NCBI GenBank assembly: GCA_037439705.1
Contig: JBBIVP010000104.1
Coordinates: 1-7,768, forward strand
Length of the DNA stretch: 7,768 nucleotides
Source: JBBIVP01 sp037439705 [NCBI: bacterium]
Lineage (GTDB): Bacteria > JBBIVP01
Direction: 5' to 3'
Shown: positions 1-6,159 of the stretch, piece by piece
Layout of the letters: each line of letters opens with the position of its first letter
How positions within the stretch are numbered: position 1 is the stretch's first letter
Notes under the pieces: model-generated
Seen by the model: only the letters and a program-made list of their open reading frames with translations
Database searches by the model: none
Told to the model about the DNA's origin: nothing
Position numbers and translations under genes: made by a program

Positions 1-60
1 TTTAAAGAGAACACAATGGTCAGGGGAAACCCATTATGGAATCCGGAGGAATGGAAATGA
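1..60 (+). CDS. 3' end of an upstream gene (partial, unidentified)
   Basis: The first reading frame is open from base 1 and ends in TGA at 58-60. It encodes 19 residues, ending in GNPLWNPEEWK. The stop overlaps the ATG at 57 in an ATGA arrangement, the same junction type found at three other places in this window, which is the main reason to believe the frame is real. Arginine is AGG, as in the neighbours. Too little remains to name the protein. It is probably co-transcribed and translationally coupled with the outer-membrane protein that follows. The main doubt is that an open frame of 19 codons can arise by chance. Confidence 0.55.
   Translation, partial: FKENTMVRGNPLWNPEEWK
45..49 (+). 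promoter_or_regulatory. Shine-Dalgarno GGAGG that decides the start of the barrel protein
   Basis: GGAGG lies 7 bases before the ATG at 57. It is 1 base from the ATG at 51 and downstream of the ATG at 36, so it selects the start at 57. Confidence 0.75.
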
Positions 61-1421
61 AGAGAAAAATTTTAATAACCATTCTTTTCCTTCCCTTAAA
101 TGTAATGGCGCAGGAGAAGTATCTTGAAGTAAACGCTCAGGTTCAGAATGTGGGACTTTTCAGAACTGATAGCGATTTTGATAATACGGAGCCCTATTAT
201 AATCCCTCTGGACAGACAGTTGGATTTTTTGGAACATTTTTCAGACCCGCAATAACATTGAATGTAAAAGATGTGATAAGTCTCTATTATGAGGTTGAGG
301 TTGGTCTTAATATATGGAGCAGAAATAGCCTTGAGCAAATATACGGAGAAACAAGAGATACCATTTCTATAAAGCACAGGCAGATATATGGAGAAGGGAA
401 ATTTAGAAGGAATTTGAGTTTCAGGATAGGTTATCAATACTTCAATGACCCCACGGGTTTGTTAATAAATCACTGGCTCGGTGGAGCGAGGTTTGAAATA
501 GAAAATCAAGTCATTCCTATTGATATTTTTATAGGCCAATTTCCTGACCAGACTTATGAAGGGTGGGAAATAAATAATAACAACTTCACTCAGGACAGAT
601 TTGTTTTTTCAATTTCAGGGGTTAAAAAAATTGGTGAATGGGCATTAAATCCGGGAATTGTCGGATTCTATGATGGTGTGTATGTTAGAAAGCAGATGTG
701 GCTTTTATCTCCTGTCTTGAATATAAGTAGAAAAGAAAAGGAATGGGAAGGAGGAGTTGATATTCTATTTGAGGGTGGGAGAACAAATCATGGAGCATAT
801 AATGGTGAAGATGAGACCCATCTTGGAGGAGGTATACAGGTTTATTATAGAAAAGGGCTTGCTATGGAAGGATTTGGAACAGCAGTCGGTGGAAAGGTTA
901 TTCCTGGTATGGTGGAGGAAAATGGTTATAAATGGGGATGGGGATTGAGTCTAATTCTTTTGAGTCCTGATGACCATCTCTATCACAATGGGACAAACTT
1001 CGGGTTTTTCTATTCTGGAAGGTCAAGGAGTCCAACCCTCATTTTAACTGAGGATGAGTTCAGAGATAGAGGGGACAATCTTGATGAGAGAAGTGGCGAA
1101 TTTGATACATTTTATCTTATGAGGGCAGGTGTTGGAATCGTTGATGGAAGTTTATATTACAAACTGAAGGACAATTTGATGCTTGCAGGGATTCTTGGAA
1201 ATGCAGTTGTTCTTAACAAAAGAAATGCACTTGGCGAGATTTATTTTGGAACAGAATTTGATGCAATTTTGAGGTGGACGATTTCTTCAAACATTGTATT
1301 TGACATAGTAAACACCCTCTTTGTGCCGGGTAAAGGGGCAAGTGCTTTTGTTAACAATATAGATAAAACAAAGGCAGTTCCCCAGTATATGCTTGAGATA
1401 TCCCTCAACGCATTTTTCTAA
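57..1421 (+). CDS. Outer-membrane beta-barrel protein, porin/alginate-export-like, function unknown
   Basis: This 454-residue protein is exported and very probably folds as an outer-membrane beta-barrel. Residues 1-18 form a Sec signal peptide: MKRK, a hydrophobic stretch, then VMA before the predicted cut at Q19. The rest is rich in alternating aromatic and polar residues, has many Gly/Asn/Asp turns, and ends in LNAFF; a terminal Phe is the usual signal for the BAM assembly machinery. No cysteine or catalytic motif stands out. A charged segment (TEDEFRDRGDNLDERSGEF, residues 331-349) looks like an extracellular loop. The start at 57 is chosen over 36 because of the GGAGG at 45-49, the ATGA overlap with the upstream stop, and because it begins directly at the signal peptide. 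The general look recalls porin-like or alginate-export-like barrels, but no family motif fixes the substrate. All arginine codons checked are AGA/AGG. Confidence 0.75.
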   Translation: MKRKILITILFLPLNVMAQEKYLEVNAQVQNVGLFRTDSDFDNTEPYYNPSGQTVGFFGTFFRPAITLNVKDVISLYYEVEVGLNIWSRNSLEQIYGETRDTISIKHRQIYGEGKFRRNLSFRIGYQYFNDPTGLLINHWLGGARFEIENQVIPIDIFIGQFPDQTYEGWEINNNNFTQDRFVFSISGVKKIGEWALNPGIVGFYDGVYVRKQMWLLSPVLNISRKEKEWEGGVDILFEGGRTNHGAYNGEDETHLGGGIQVYYRKGLAMEGFGTAVGGKVIPGMVEENGYKWGWGLSLILLSPDDHLYHNGTNFGFFYSGRSRSPTLILTEDEFRDRGDNLDERSGEFDTFYLMRAGVGIVDGSLYYKLKDNLMLAGILGNAVVLNKRNALGEIYFGTEFDAILRWTISSNIVFDIVNTLFVPGKGASAFVNNIDKTKAVPQYMLEISLNAFF

Positions 1422-1468
1422 CTAGATTCAGATATAAAATCTTTTTCGGTTAAGAAATGGACGCTGAT

Positions 1469-1496
1469 TTGACAGAGTTGAGCAATATGATAAATT
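1469..1496 (+). promoter_or_regulatory. Candidate sigma70-type promoter for the small protein-hemE-hemH operon
   Basis: TTGACA (1469-1474, perfect -35) is followed after 16 bases by TAAATT (1491-1496, 4 of 6 for the -10). Transcription would begin about 1503, almost at the ATG at 1506, giving a leaderless or near-leaderless message. This agrees with the absence of a Shine-Dalgarno there. The -10 is weak, and AT-rich DNA yields such matches by chance. Confidence 0.4.
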
Positions 1497-1505
1497 TAAA
1501 TCATA

Positions 1506-1721
1506 ATGAAAAAAGCAAAAGTTTCTGCATACTCCGGATACAGGGCAGAGGAAAAGCCAAGGAGGTTTGAATACAAGGGAGAGGAAATTTCTGTAAGCGA
1601 AATAATTTATCAATGGAGGGATGAGGATGGGTGGGGATTTGTTGTTATAGGCGATGATGAGAAAAAATATCGTTTAAAGTACATTCAAACTGATGATTGC
1701 TGGACAGTAGAAGAAAAATGA
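1506..1721 (+). CDS. Small acidic protein coupled to hemE (DUF6504-like?)
   Basis: This is a 71-residue soluble protein without signal peptide or membrane segment. The core reads as short beta strands: KPRRFEYKGEEISVSEIIYQWRD (residues 18-40), then a GWGFVVIGDDEKKYRLKYIQ hairpin (about 42-61) and a terminal WTVEEK. The pattern of a basic start, a Y-x-G-E-x-x-x-V-x-E strand, a W-R turn and a K-Y-R-L-x-Y strand resembles small beta-rich proteins of the DUF6504 kind from memory; I could not confirm this. No Shine-Dalgarno is visible before 1506; a promoter candidate lies just upstream. Its TGA overlaps the hemE ATG (ATGA), so it is probably the first gene of a hemE-hemH operon and translationally coupled to hemE. 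One of its five arginine codons is CGT. Function unknown; a link to haem synthesis is inferred only from position. Confidence 0.75.
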   Translation: MKKAKVSAYSGYRAEEKPRRFEYKGEEISVSEIIYQWRDEDGWGFVVIGDDEKKYRLKYIQTDDCWTVEEK

Positions 1722-2737
1722 CAAACAGGGAAAGATTTTTAAGAGCCCTCAAGAAAGAGGATGTTGACAGGACACCTGTATGGATAATGAGGCAGGCAGG
1801 GAGGTATCTGAAGGAATACAGGGAATTGAGAGAAAAATTTTCTTTCGCTGAAATGTGCAAAAATCCAGAACTTGCGACTGAGGTTTCACTTTTACCTTTT
1901 AAATTTGCTGAGCTTGATGCAATTATTGTCTTTGCGGACATCCTCATTCCCCTTGAGGTATTTGGAATATCTATCAATTACAATCAGAATGGAAAACCAT
2001 TTGTGGAAGGGAGCATTGATGCGCTCCTTTTAAAGAGGGAGCTGGAAATAGAAGAAAAACTTGGATTTGTCGGTAAAACCATAAAAAACCTGATATCAGA
2101 AAAAAAAGTATGTGCAATAATAGGATTTTCAGGGGCTCCTTTTACATTGATAAGCTACATAATTGAAAAAAAATGGAATGGCGATTTCTCAAGGACAAGG
2201 GCTTTCGCGATGAAAGAAAAAGAGAAGTGGGGAATGGCTATGGAAAATCTCACAGAGCTCGTAATTAGATATCTCGTGATGCAGGCGAGAAGTGGAGCAG
2301 ATGTGGTTCAGTTGTTTGATAGCTGGGTTGGATGGCTTTCACCTTCTGAATACAGAGAATTTGTCTTGAAATATACCAAGAAAATTATTGATGAGGTTGA
2401 AAAATTTGTTCCTGTTATTCATTTTTCAACGGGTTCTGCTGGACTTCTGGAGGAAATAGCTTCAGCGGGAGGAAAAGTTATAGCTATTGACTGGAGGGTT
2501 AAGATAGATGAAGCTTGGAAAAGAATCGGATATGAAAGAGGCATTCAGGGAAATCTTGACCCCGCAGTTCTTTTAACAACAAAGGAAGAGATAGAAAAAG
2601 GAGTAAAAGAGATTTTAATGAGGGTTGAAAACAGAAACGGGCACATTTTCAACCTTGGTCATGGAATTCTTCCTGATACGGCTGTTGAGAATATGCAGTT
2701 TCTGGTTGATGTGGTCCATAAACTTTCAGAGAGGTGA
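1718..2737 (+). CDS. hemE: Uroporphyrinogen decarboxylase
   Basis: HemE removes the four acetate carboxyl groups of uroporphyrinogen III to give coproporphyrinogen III, in the cytoplasm, without a cofactor. The 339-residue product has normal family length and shows the signature blocks in order: MRQAGRYLKEYRELR (24-38) with the substrate-binding arginines R25 and R29; FADILIP (72-78) with the catalytic aspartate D74 (Asp86 of the human enzyme); GFSGAPFTLISY (136-147) ending in the conserved Tyr; QLFDSWVGWLSP (198-209); HFSTGSAGLLEE (235-246); QGNLDP (277-282); and FNLGHGILPDT (311-321) with H315. The start at 1718 gives the canonical MTNRERFLRAL opening and an ATGA overlap with the preceding gene; a start at 1697 would add seven non-conserved residues. 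All 20 arginine codons are AGA/AGG. It is followed at once by hemH (TGATG), so the two are surely co-transcribed. Confidence 0.97.
   Translation: MTNRERFLRALKKEDVDRTPVWIMRQAGRYLKEYRELREKFSFAEMCKNPELATEVSLLPFKFAELDAIIVFADILIPLEVFGISINYNQNGKPFVEGSIDALLLKRELEIEEKLGFVGKTIKNLISEKKVCAIIGFSGAPFTLISYIIEKKWNGDFSRTRAFAMKEKEKWGMAMENLTELVIRYLVMQARSGADVVQLFDSWVGWLSPSEYREFVLKYTKKIIDEVEKFVPVIHFSTGSAGLLEEIASAGGKVIAIDWRVKIDEAWKRIGYERGIQGNLDPAVLLTTKEEIEKGVKEILMRVENRNGHIFNLGHGILPDTAVENMQFLVDVVHKLSER
2731..2736 (+). promoter_or_regulatory. Ribosome binding site of hemH inside the hemE 3' end
   Basis: GAGGTG directly precedes the ATG at 2737 and continues as GAGGTGAT, matching the 5' part of the usual anti-Shine-Dalgarno; this register works with a very short spacer. 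A GTG at 2734 inside the motif could also serve as start and would add one Met-equivalent residue. Confidence 0.5.
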
Positions 2738-3549
2738 TGGAAAAACCTGTAGTCTTGTTTGCTGGTTTTGGTGCCCCCTATTCGTCGGAGAACTCCATAA
2801 GGGATTTTTTGACGAAACTTTATGGAAAAGAACCATCAAAAGAGGTTGTAGATGAGCTTCTTAAAAGATACAGAAGAATTGGGCGTTCACCATTTATGGA
2901 TAAATTGTTTCAAGTTTGTTCAGAAATCTCAAAAGCCACTGGAATTTTTTGCACTCCAATTATGAAATATACACCCCCATTTTTTGAATCAATAAAAGAA
3001 ATAAAGGCAGAAAAATTTATTATATTTCCTCTATCCCCTTTTTCCTCCGGAAACGATTTTTCAGAGGAAATTGCAAAATGGATTTCAAAAAATGGAGGCA
3101 GGGCTGTTTCAGTTGAAAACTGGGGATTGGATGATTCTTTTATAAAATTTGCGTCAGAGTTTATAAAAAACAAAAATTACGGAGAATTTGTATTTACTGC
3201 TCATTCCCTTCCAAACAGATTCCAAATTTATAGAGAAAATGTGTTGATGTCAGCAGAAAGGATTGCAGAGGAAGGAGGGCTTAAGAAATTTTTCGTAGCC
3301 TTTCAGAGTGGAAGGGAGGGATGGCTTTCACCATCCATTGATGAGGTTCTGAAAGAAGTGAGGTCAAAGGAAATTCTCATTTTTCCATTCGGCTTCTTTG
3401 CAGAGTGCCTTGAGACACTTTATGACCTTGACATATTATTCAAGGAAAAGGCGGATTCTCTGGGCATAAAACTGAAAAGACTCCCTGCGCTTAGCGAAAT
3501 AGATGGCTTTTCCGATTTTTTGATATCAAAAATTATGGAAGAAATATAG
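2737..3549 (+). CDS. hemH: Ferrochelatase (short form; proto- or coproporphyrin type)
   Basis: Ferrochelatase inserts Fe2+ into protoporphyrin IX, or into coproporphyrin III in the CpfC branch. The 270-residue protein matches the family end to end: VLFAGFGAPYS at the N-terminus (6-16), ELLKRYRRIGRSP (40-52), FTAHSLP (153-159) with the catalytic histidine H156, FQSGREGWLSPSIDEVL (189-205), and FPFGFFAECLETLYDLDI (216-233) with the catalytic glutamate E226. It is shorter than the usual 310-320 residues, mainly through tight loops. By eye, the Tyr of the Bacillus enzyme (Tyr13, in AYGTPY) is Phe11 here, and the PHFS motif (His88) reads PFSS. No membrane segment or C-terminal iron-sulfur cysteines are visible. 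The start at 2737 gives a one-base TGATG overlap with hemE; GTG at 2734 is an alternative. Eleven of 12 arginine codons are AGA/AGG. The substrate cannot be decided from sequence alone. Confidence 0.93.
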   Translation: MEKPVVLFAGFGAPYSSENSIRDFLTKLYGKEPSKEVVDELLKRYRRIGRSPFMDKLFQVCSEISKATGIFCTPIMKYTPPFFESIKEIKAEKFIIFPLSPFSSGNDFSEEIAKWISKNGGRAVSVENWGLDDSFIKFASEFIKNKNYGEFVFTAHSLPNRFQIYRENVLMSAERIAEEGGLKKFFVAFQSGREGWLSPSIDEVLKEVRSKEILIFPFGFFAECLETLYDLDILFKEKADSLGIKLKRLPALSEIDGFSDFLISKIMEEI

Positions 3550-3560
3550 GATTTTCGTAA

Positions 3561-3588
3561 TTGAAATTTAGAAAATTTAAGGTAGAAT
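3561..3588 (+). promoter_or_regulatory. Promoter for the GH18/NTF2-like lipoprotein unit
   Basis: TTGAAA (3561-3566) and TAGAAT (3583-3588) each match five of six bases of the sigma70 consensus and are 16 bases apart. Transcription would start near 3595, about 20 bases before the GH18 start codon. Two copies of the self-complementary AAATTT (3564-3569 and 3573-3578) lie over the -35 end and spacer and could be an operator, or simply AT-rich sequence. This promoter makes the lipoprotein pair independent of the haem genes upstream. Confidence 0.6.
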
Positions 3589-3609
3589 TAAAAATATAAC
3601 AAATTAGAT

Positions 3610-3615
3610 GGTGAT
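3610..3615 (+). promoter_or_regulatory. Ribosome binding site of the GH18 gene (GGTGAT)
   Basis: GGTGAT abuts the ATG at 3616. It pairs with the GATCACC part of the common 16S rRNA 3' tail, a register in which little or no spacer is expected. It supports the start at 3616, which is also where the lipoprotein signal peptide begins. Confidence 0.5.
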
Positions 3616-6159
3616 ATGGAGTCTCTAAACTATAGAAAGAAGCAGTTTTTTATCTTTATTATAGCTACTTTTTTGATATCCTGCGGTGAAGAAATACCTT
3701 CTGATTACAAGAGCATTCACGAATTACAGATGGAAGAATTTAAAGATATAACTCCCCCTATTTTGCCAGAAAAGGAGTGGAAAATCACTCGGGAGTTAGT
3801 TACACTCTCACAGCCTATTGTGAACAAGCAAGTGATGGGATTCATGCCATACTGGAGCACCTCCACATCAGAAATACAGTGGGACCTCCTTACAATCCTT
3901 TCATATTTCGCTGCTGAAGTTGATCCATCAACAGGAAATCTTACAAATCTTCATGGCTGGCCTTCCTCTGCACCAATTGCAACTGCCCACGCAAATGGCG
4001 TGAAGGTTCTGCTCACAGCAACGCTTTTCGGCAGTTCAAATATATCCACATTTCTGAACAGCGCATCAGCAAGAAATAACTTTATAAATCAGATTCTGAA
4101 CCAGGTTCAGTCCGCAGGGGCTGACGGAGTGTGTATTGATTTTGAATTCCCCAGCTCCTCAGACCGCGATAATTTTACAAATTTTATCGCTGACCTCGCT
4201 AATGCCTTTCACTCCAGCATTCCCAGTTCTCTCGTCACCATTGCCACACCAGCAGTGGACTGGAATGGTGCCTTTGACTTCAATTCTCTCACTGATTATG
4301 CTGATTACCTCTTTATTATGGCTTATGATTATCACTGGAGTGGAGGAGATCCAGGACCTGTATCTCCGTTAGTAAGTGAAGGTGTTTGGCCTCCTAACGG
4401 CATATGCGTCCAGAGGACGATAAACACCTATATTTACGGTTCATCAGGGGTTGGTGATGCAAAGAAAAACAAATTGATTCTCGGTCTACCATATTATGGG
4501 TTCAATTGGCCAACAACGAACAATTGCGTAGTTGGTGACACAGCAACAGGAAATGCGAGTGCAATTTTATACAACTCTGCAGAAAGTAATGCAGAAACAT
4601 ACGGTAAAAGGTGGGACAGCGGTTTTACATATGGACCAAATGGAGGCTCGTGGACTCCATACTATTGTTATGTTTCAGCCGCTTATCGTCAGGTTTGGTA
4701 TGATGACTGGACATCATTGGGAACAAAATTCGGACTTGTGAACAGGCTTGGACTTGGAGGAACAGGTATGTGGGCTTTGAACTATGACAGCGGAAGGACT
4801 GAACTGTGGGAAGAGATAAGAAGGCAATTGGGACCGAGCTTGCGCTATTTTTCTTACACAATAGATGATAGTAGCGGCGGAAATGGGAACGGCACCCCTG
4901 AGCCAGGTGAAACTATTCAGTTAAAGGTGTGGATAAAGAACGATTCCACCCTTACCTTTAATGCAGTTCGGGCAGAGTTGTGGAATAGTGACCCATATGT
5001 TACAATGATAGATGAATATGAATATTACGGAAATATGCCGGGAGGGACAACTGCAACATCATCCATTGATGGGGCATATGACTTTAGCATTTCTTCTACA
5101 ACCCCAGGTGGTCATGTAATAACTTTTATAATGGACTTTTATGAGGGAATAAGACAGTTCAAGGACAACTTTGATGGCGCTACAACGAGATTTACTCCTT
5201 CTTGTTCATTGGGTTCTGGTGTATGGGAAAGGGGTGTTCTTTTAACCGGACCATTGTCCGCTCATTCAAACAGGCAGGTTTTTGCCACAAATCTTTCAGG
5301 AACATATCCCAACAATGTTGACTGCACACTCACATCCGAGCCATTTCTGATTCCATCCGGTCCATATGCACGGCTTACATTCTGGCACTGGTATGACATT
5401 GAATGGCAGTATGATGTTGGATATGTTGAATTGAGGCACGCTGCGCCTGTTAATAATAGTTGTTCAGGTGTCACATGGAGCGGATGGAAGAAACTCTATC
5501 CTCTTGGCGGTTATCCTGGAAGAACAATTGGTGGGTCTTCGTCCAACACCTACAACATATGGGGGTTCATGGGACAGTCAAATGGATGGAAGAAAGCAAG
5601 TTTTGACCTTACTTCCTATGTCCCAAACTGCATTCAGATAAGATTCAGATTTGAGACAGATGGTGCAACTGTGGCACAGGGATGGTTCATTGATAGCCTG
5701 ATAGTTCATGAAGGGAGAGGGACATGCAACATTTATAGCCGTTGTGGTGTTGACAGATTTAGCATCACTGTTACACTCGGTGATTTAATTCCTCCGGATT
5801 TTATAAATATATCCGCAATTCCAGATCCCGCAAAATATAATGATAAGGTAATAATTACCTTATCTGCAACAGAGCCACTCATCTCCCCACCTTCAGTTAC
5901 AATAAGTGGAAGACCTGCTACTTTCATTTCTCAAAACGAGCGAGGGGATTACATATATTCCTACAAGGTTATCGCACAACCTCCAGAAGTGGATGGAACC
6001 AACACAATAAGTATAGTTGGCATGGACATTGCAGGAAACATCGGAACGAGAGCTTCAACACTCACAATAGATTTTGATAATGATAATGATAATGATGGAA
6101 TACCTGATGGAATAGAAGCACAAAGTGGCCTTAATTCCGGAGAGATTTTAGAACAATGA
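3616..6159 (+). CDS. Multidomain GH18 glycosidase lipoprotein with Ig-like, InhA/MAM-like and calcium-binding modules
   Basis: An 847-residue surface or periplasmic lipoprotein, likely acting on chitin, peptidoglycan or another GlcNAc polymer. The signal peptide ends in lipobox LISC, giving lipidated Cys23, followed by GEE and the peptide YKSIHELQMEE (31-41). The GH18 barrel spans about 72-405: MGFMPYW (74-80), the catalytic strand DGVCIDFE (170-177) with acid E177 and D175, MAYDYHWSGGDPGPVSPL (235-252), LILGLPYYGFNW (287-298) and GLGGTGMWALNYDSG (379-393), most like the YaaH/spore-cortex-lytic and actinobacterial GH18 group. The first-half Asp of DxxDxDxE is Cys173 (many relatives have Asn). 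Then come a CARDB-like domain (about 412-510, with GNGTPEPGET), a beta-sandwich like the InhA/MAM-type C-terminal domains (515-705, FWHWYDIEWQYDVGYVE and GWFIDSLIVHEG), an Ig-like domain (722-818) and one thrombospondin-3-like calcium site (DNDNDNDGIPDGIE, 821-834). Eight of 28 arginine codons are CGN, against none of 20 in hemE. ATGA overlap with the next gene. Confidence 0.9.
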   Translation: MESLNYRKKQFFIFIIATFLISCGEEIPSDYKSIHELQMEEFKDITPPILPEKEWKITRELVTLSQPIVNKQVMGFMPYWSTSTSEIQWDLLTILSYFAAEVDPSTGNLTNLHGWPSSAPIATAHANGVKVLLTATLFGSSNISTFLNSASARNNFINQILNQVQSAGADGVCIDFEFPSSSDRDNFTNFIADLANAFHSSIPSSLVTIATPAVDWNGAFDFNSLTDYADYLFIMAYDYHWSGGDPGPVSPLVSEGVWPPNGICVQRTINTYIYGSSGVGDAKKNKLILGLPYYGFNWPTTNNCVVGDTATGNASAILYNSAESNAETYGKRWDSGFTYGPNGGSWTPYYCYVSAAYRQVWYDDWTSLGTKFGLVNRLGLGGTGMWALNYDSGRTELWEEIRRQLGPSLRYFSYTIDDSSGGNGNGTPEPGETIQLKVWIKNDSTLTFNAVRAELWNSDPYVTMIDEYEYYGNMPGGTTATSSIDGAYDFSISSTTPGGHVITFIMDFYEGIRQFKDNFDGATTRFTPSCSLGSGVWERGVLLTGPLSAHSNRQVFATNLSGTYPNNVDCTLTSEPFLIPSGPYARLTFWHWYDIEWQYDVGYVELRHAAPVNNSCSGVTWSGWKKLYPLGGYPGRTIGGSSSNTYNIWGFMGQSNGWKKASFDLTSYVPNCIQIRFRFETDGATVAQGWFIDSLIVHEGRGTCNIYSRCGVDRFSITVTLGDLIPPDFINISAIPDPAKYNDKVIITLSATEPLISPPSVTISGRPATFISQNERGDYIYSYKVIAQPPEVDGTNTISIVGMDIAGNIGTRASTLTIDFDNDNDNDGIPDGIEAQSGLNSGEILEQ
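3706..3738 (+). repeat. Shared peptide copy 1 (YKSIHELQMEE) near the lipidated N-terminus of the GH18 protein
   Basis: Encodes residues 31-41, eight residues after Cys23. The same 11 residues recur at 6576-6608. The two DNA copies agree at 25 of 33 bases and all 8 differences are synonymous, including the Ser codon switch AGC/TCA, which requires more than one base change. Confidence 0.9.
6076..6093 (+). repeat. Tandem hexanucleotide (GATAAT)x3
   Basis: Three perfect GATAAT units encode DNDNDN at residues 821-826, the acidic start of the thrombospondin-3-like calcium-binding motif. A whole-unit change in copy number would keep the frame and lengthen or shorten the acidic run by two residues. 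Confidence 0.85.

Noticed and set aside
36-56. Upstream in-frame ATGs at 36 and 51 for the barrel protein
   Set aside because: The Shine-Dalgarno at 45-49 lies after the first and 1 base from the second; the signal peptide begins naturally at 57.
96-437. Reverse-strand open frame inside the barrel gene, and similar antisense frames across the window
   Set aside because: They are shadows of strongly supported + strand genes and show no protein-family features or ribosome sites.
1424-1446. Possible terminator after the barrel gene (AGATT and AATCT arms followed by five T)
   Set aside because: Only five AT-rich base pairs around a nine-base loop; too weak to call.
1697-1717. Longer hemE starting at 1697
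   Set aside because: It adds seven residues not typical of HemE; the ATG at 1718 gives the canonical N-terminus and an ATGA junction.
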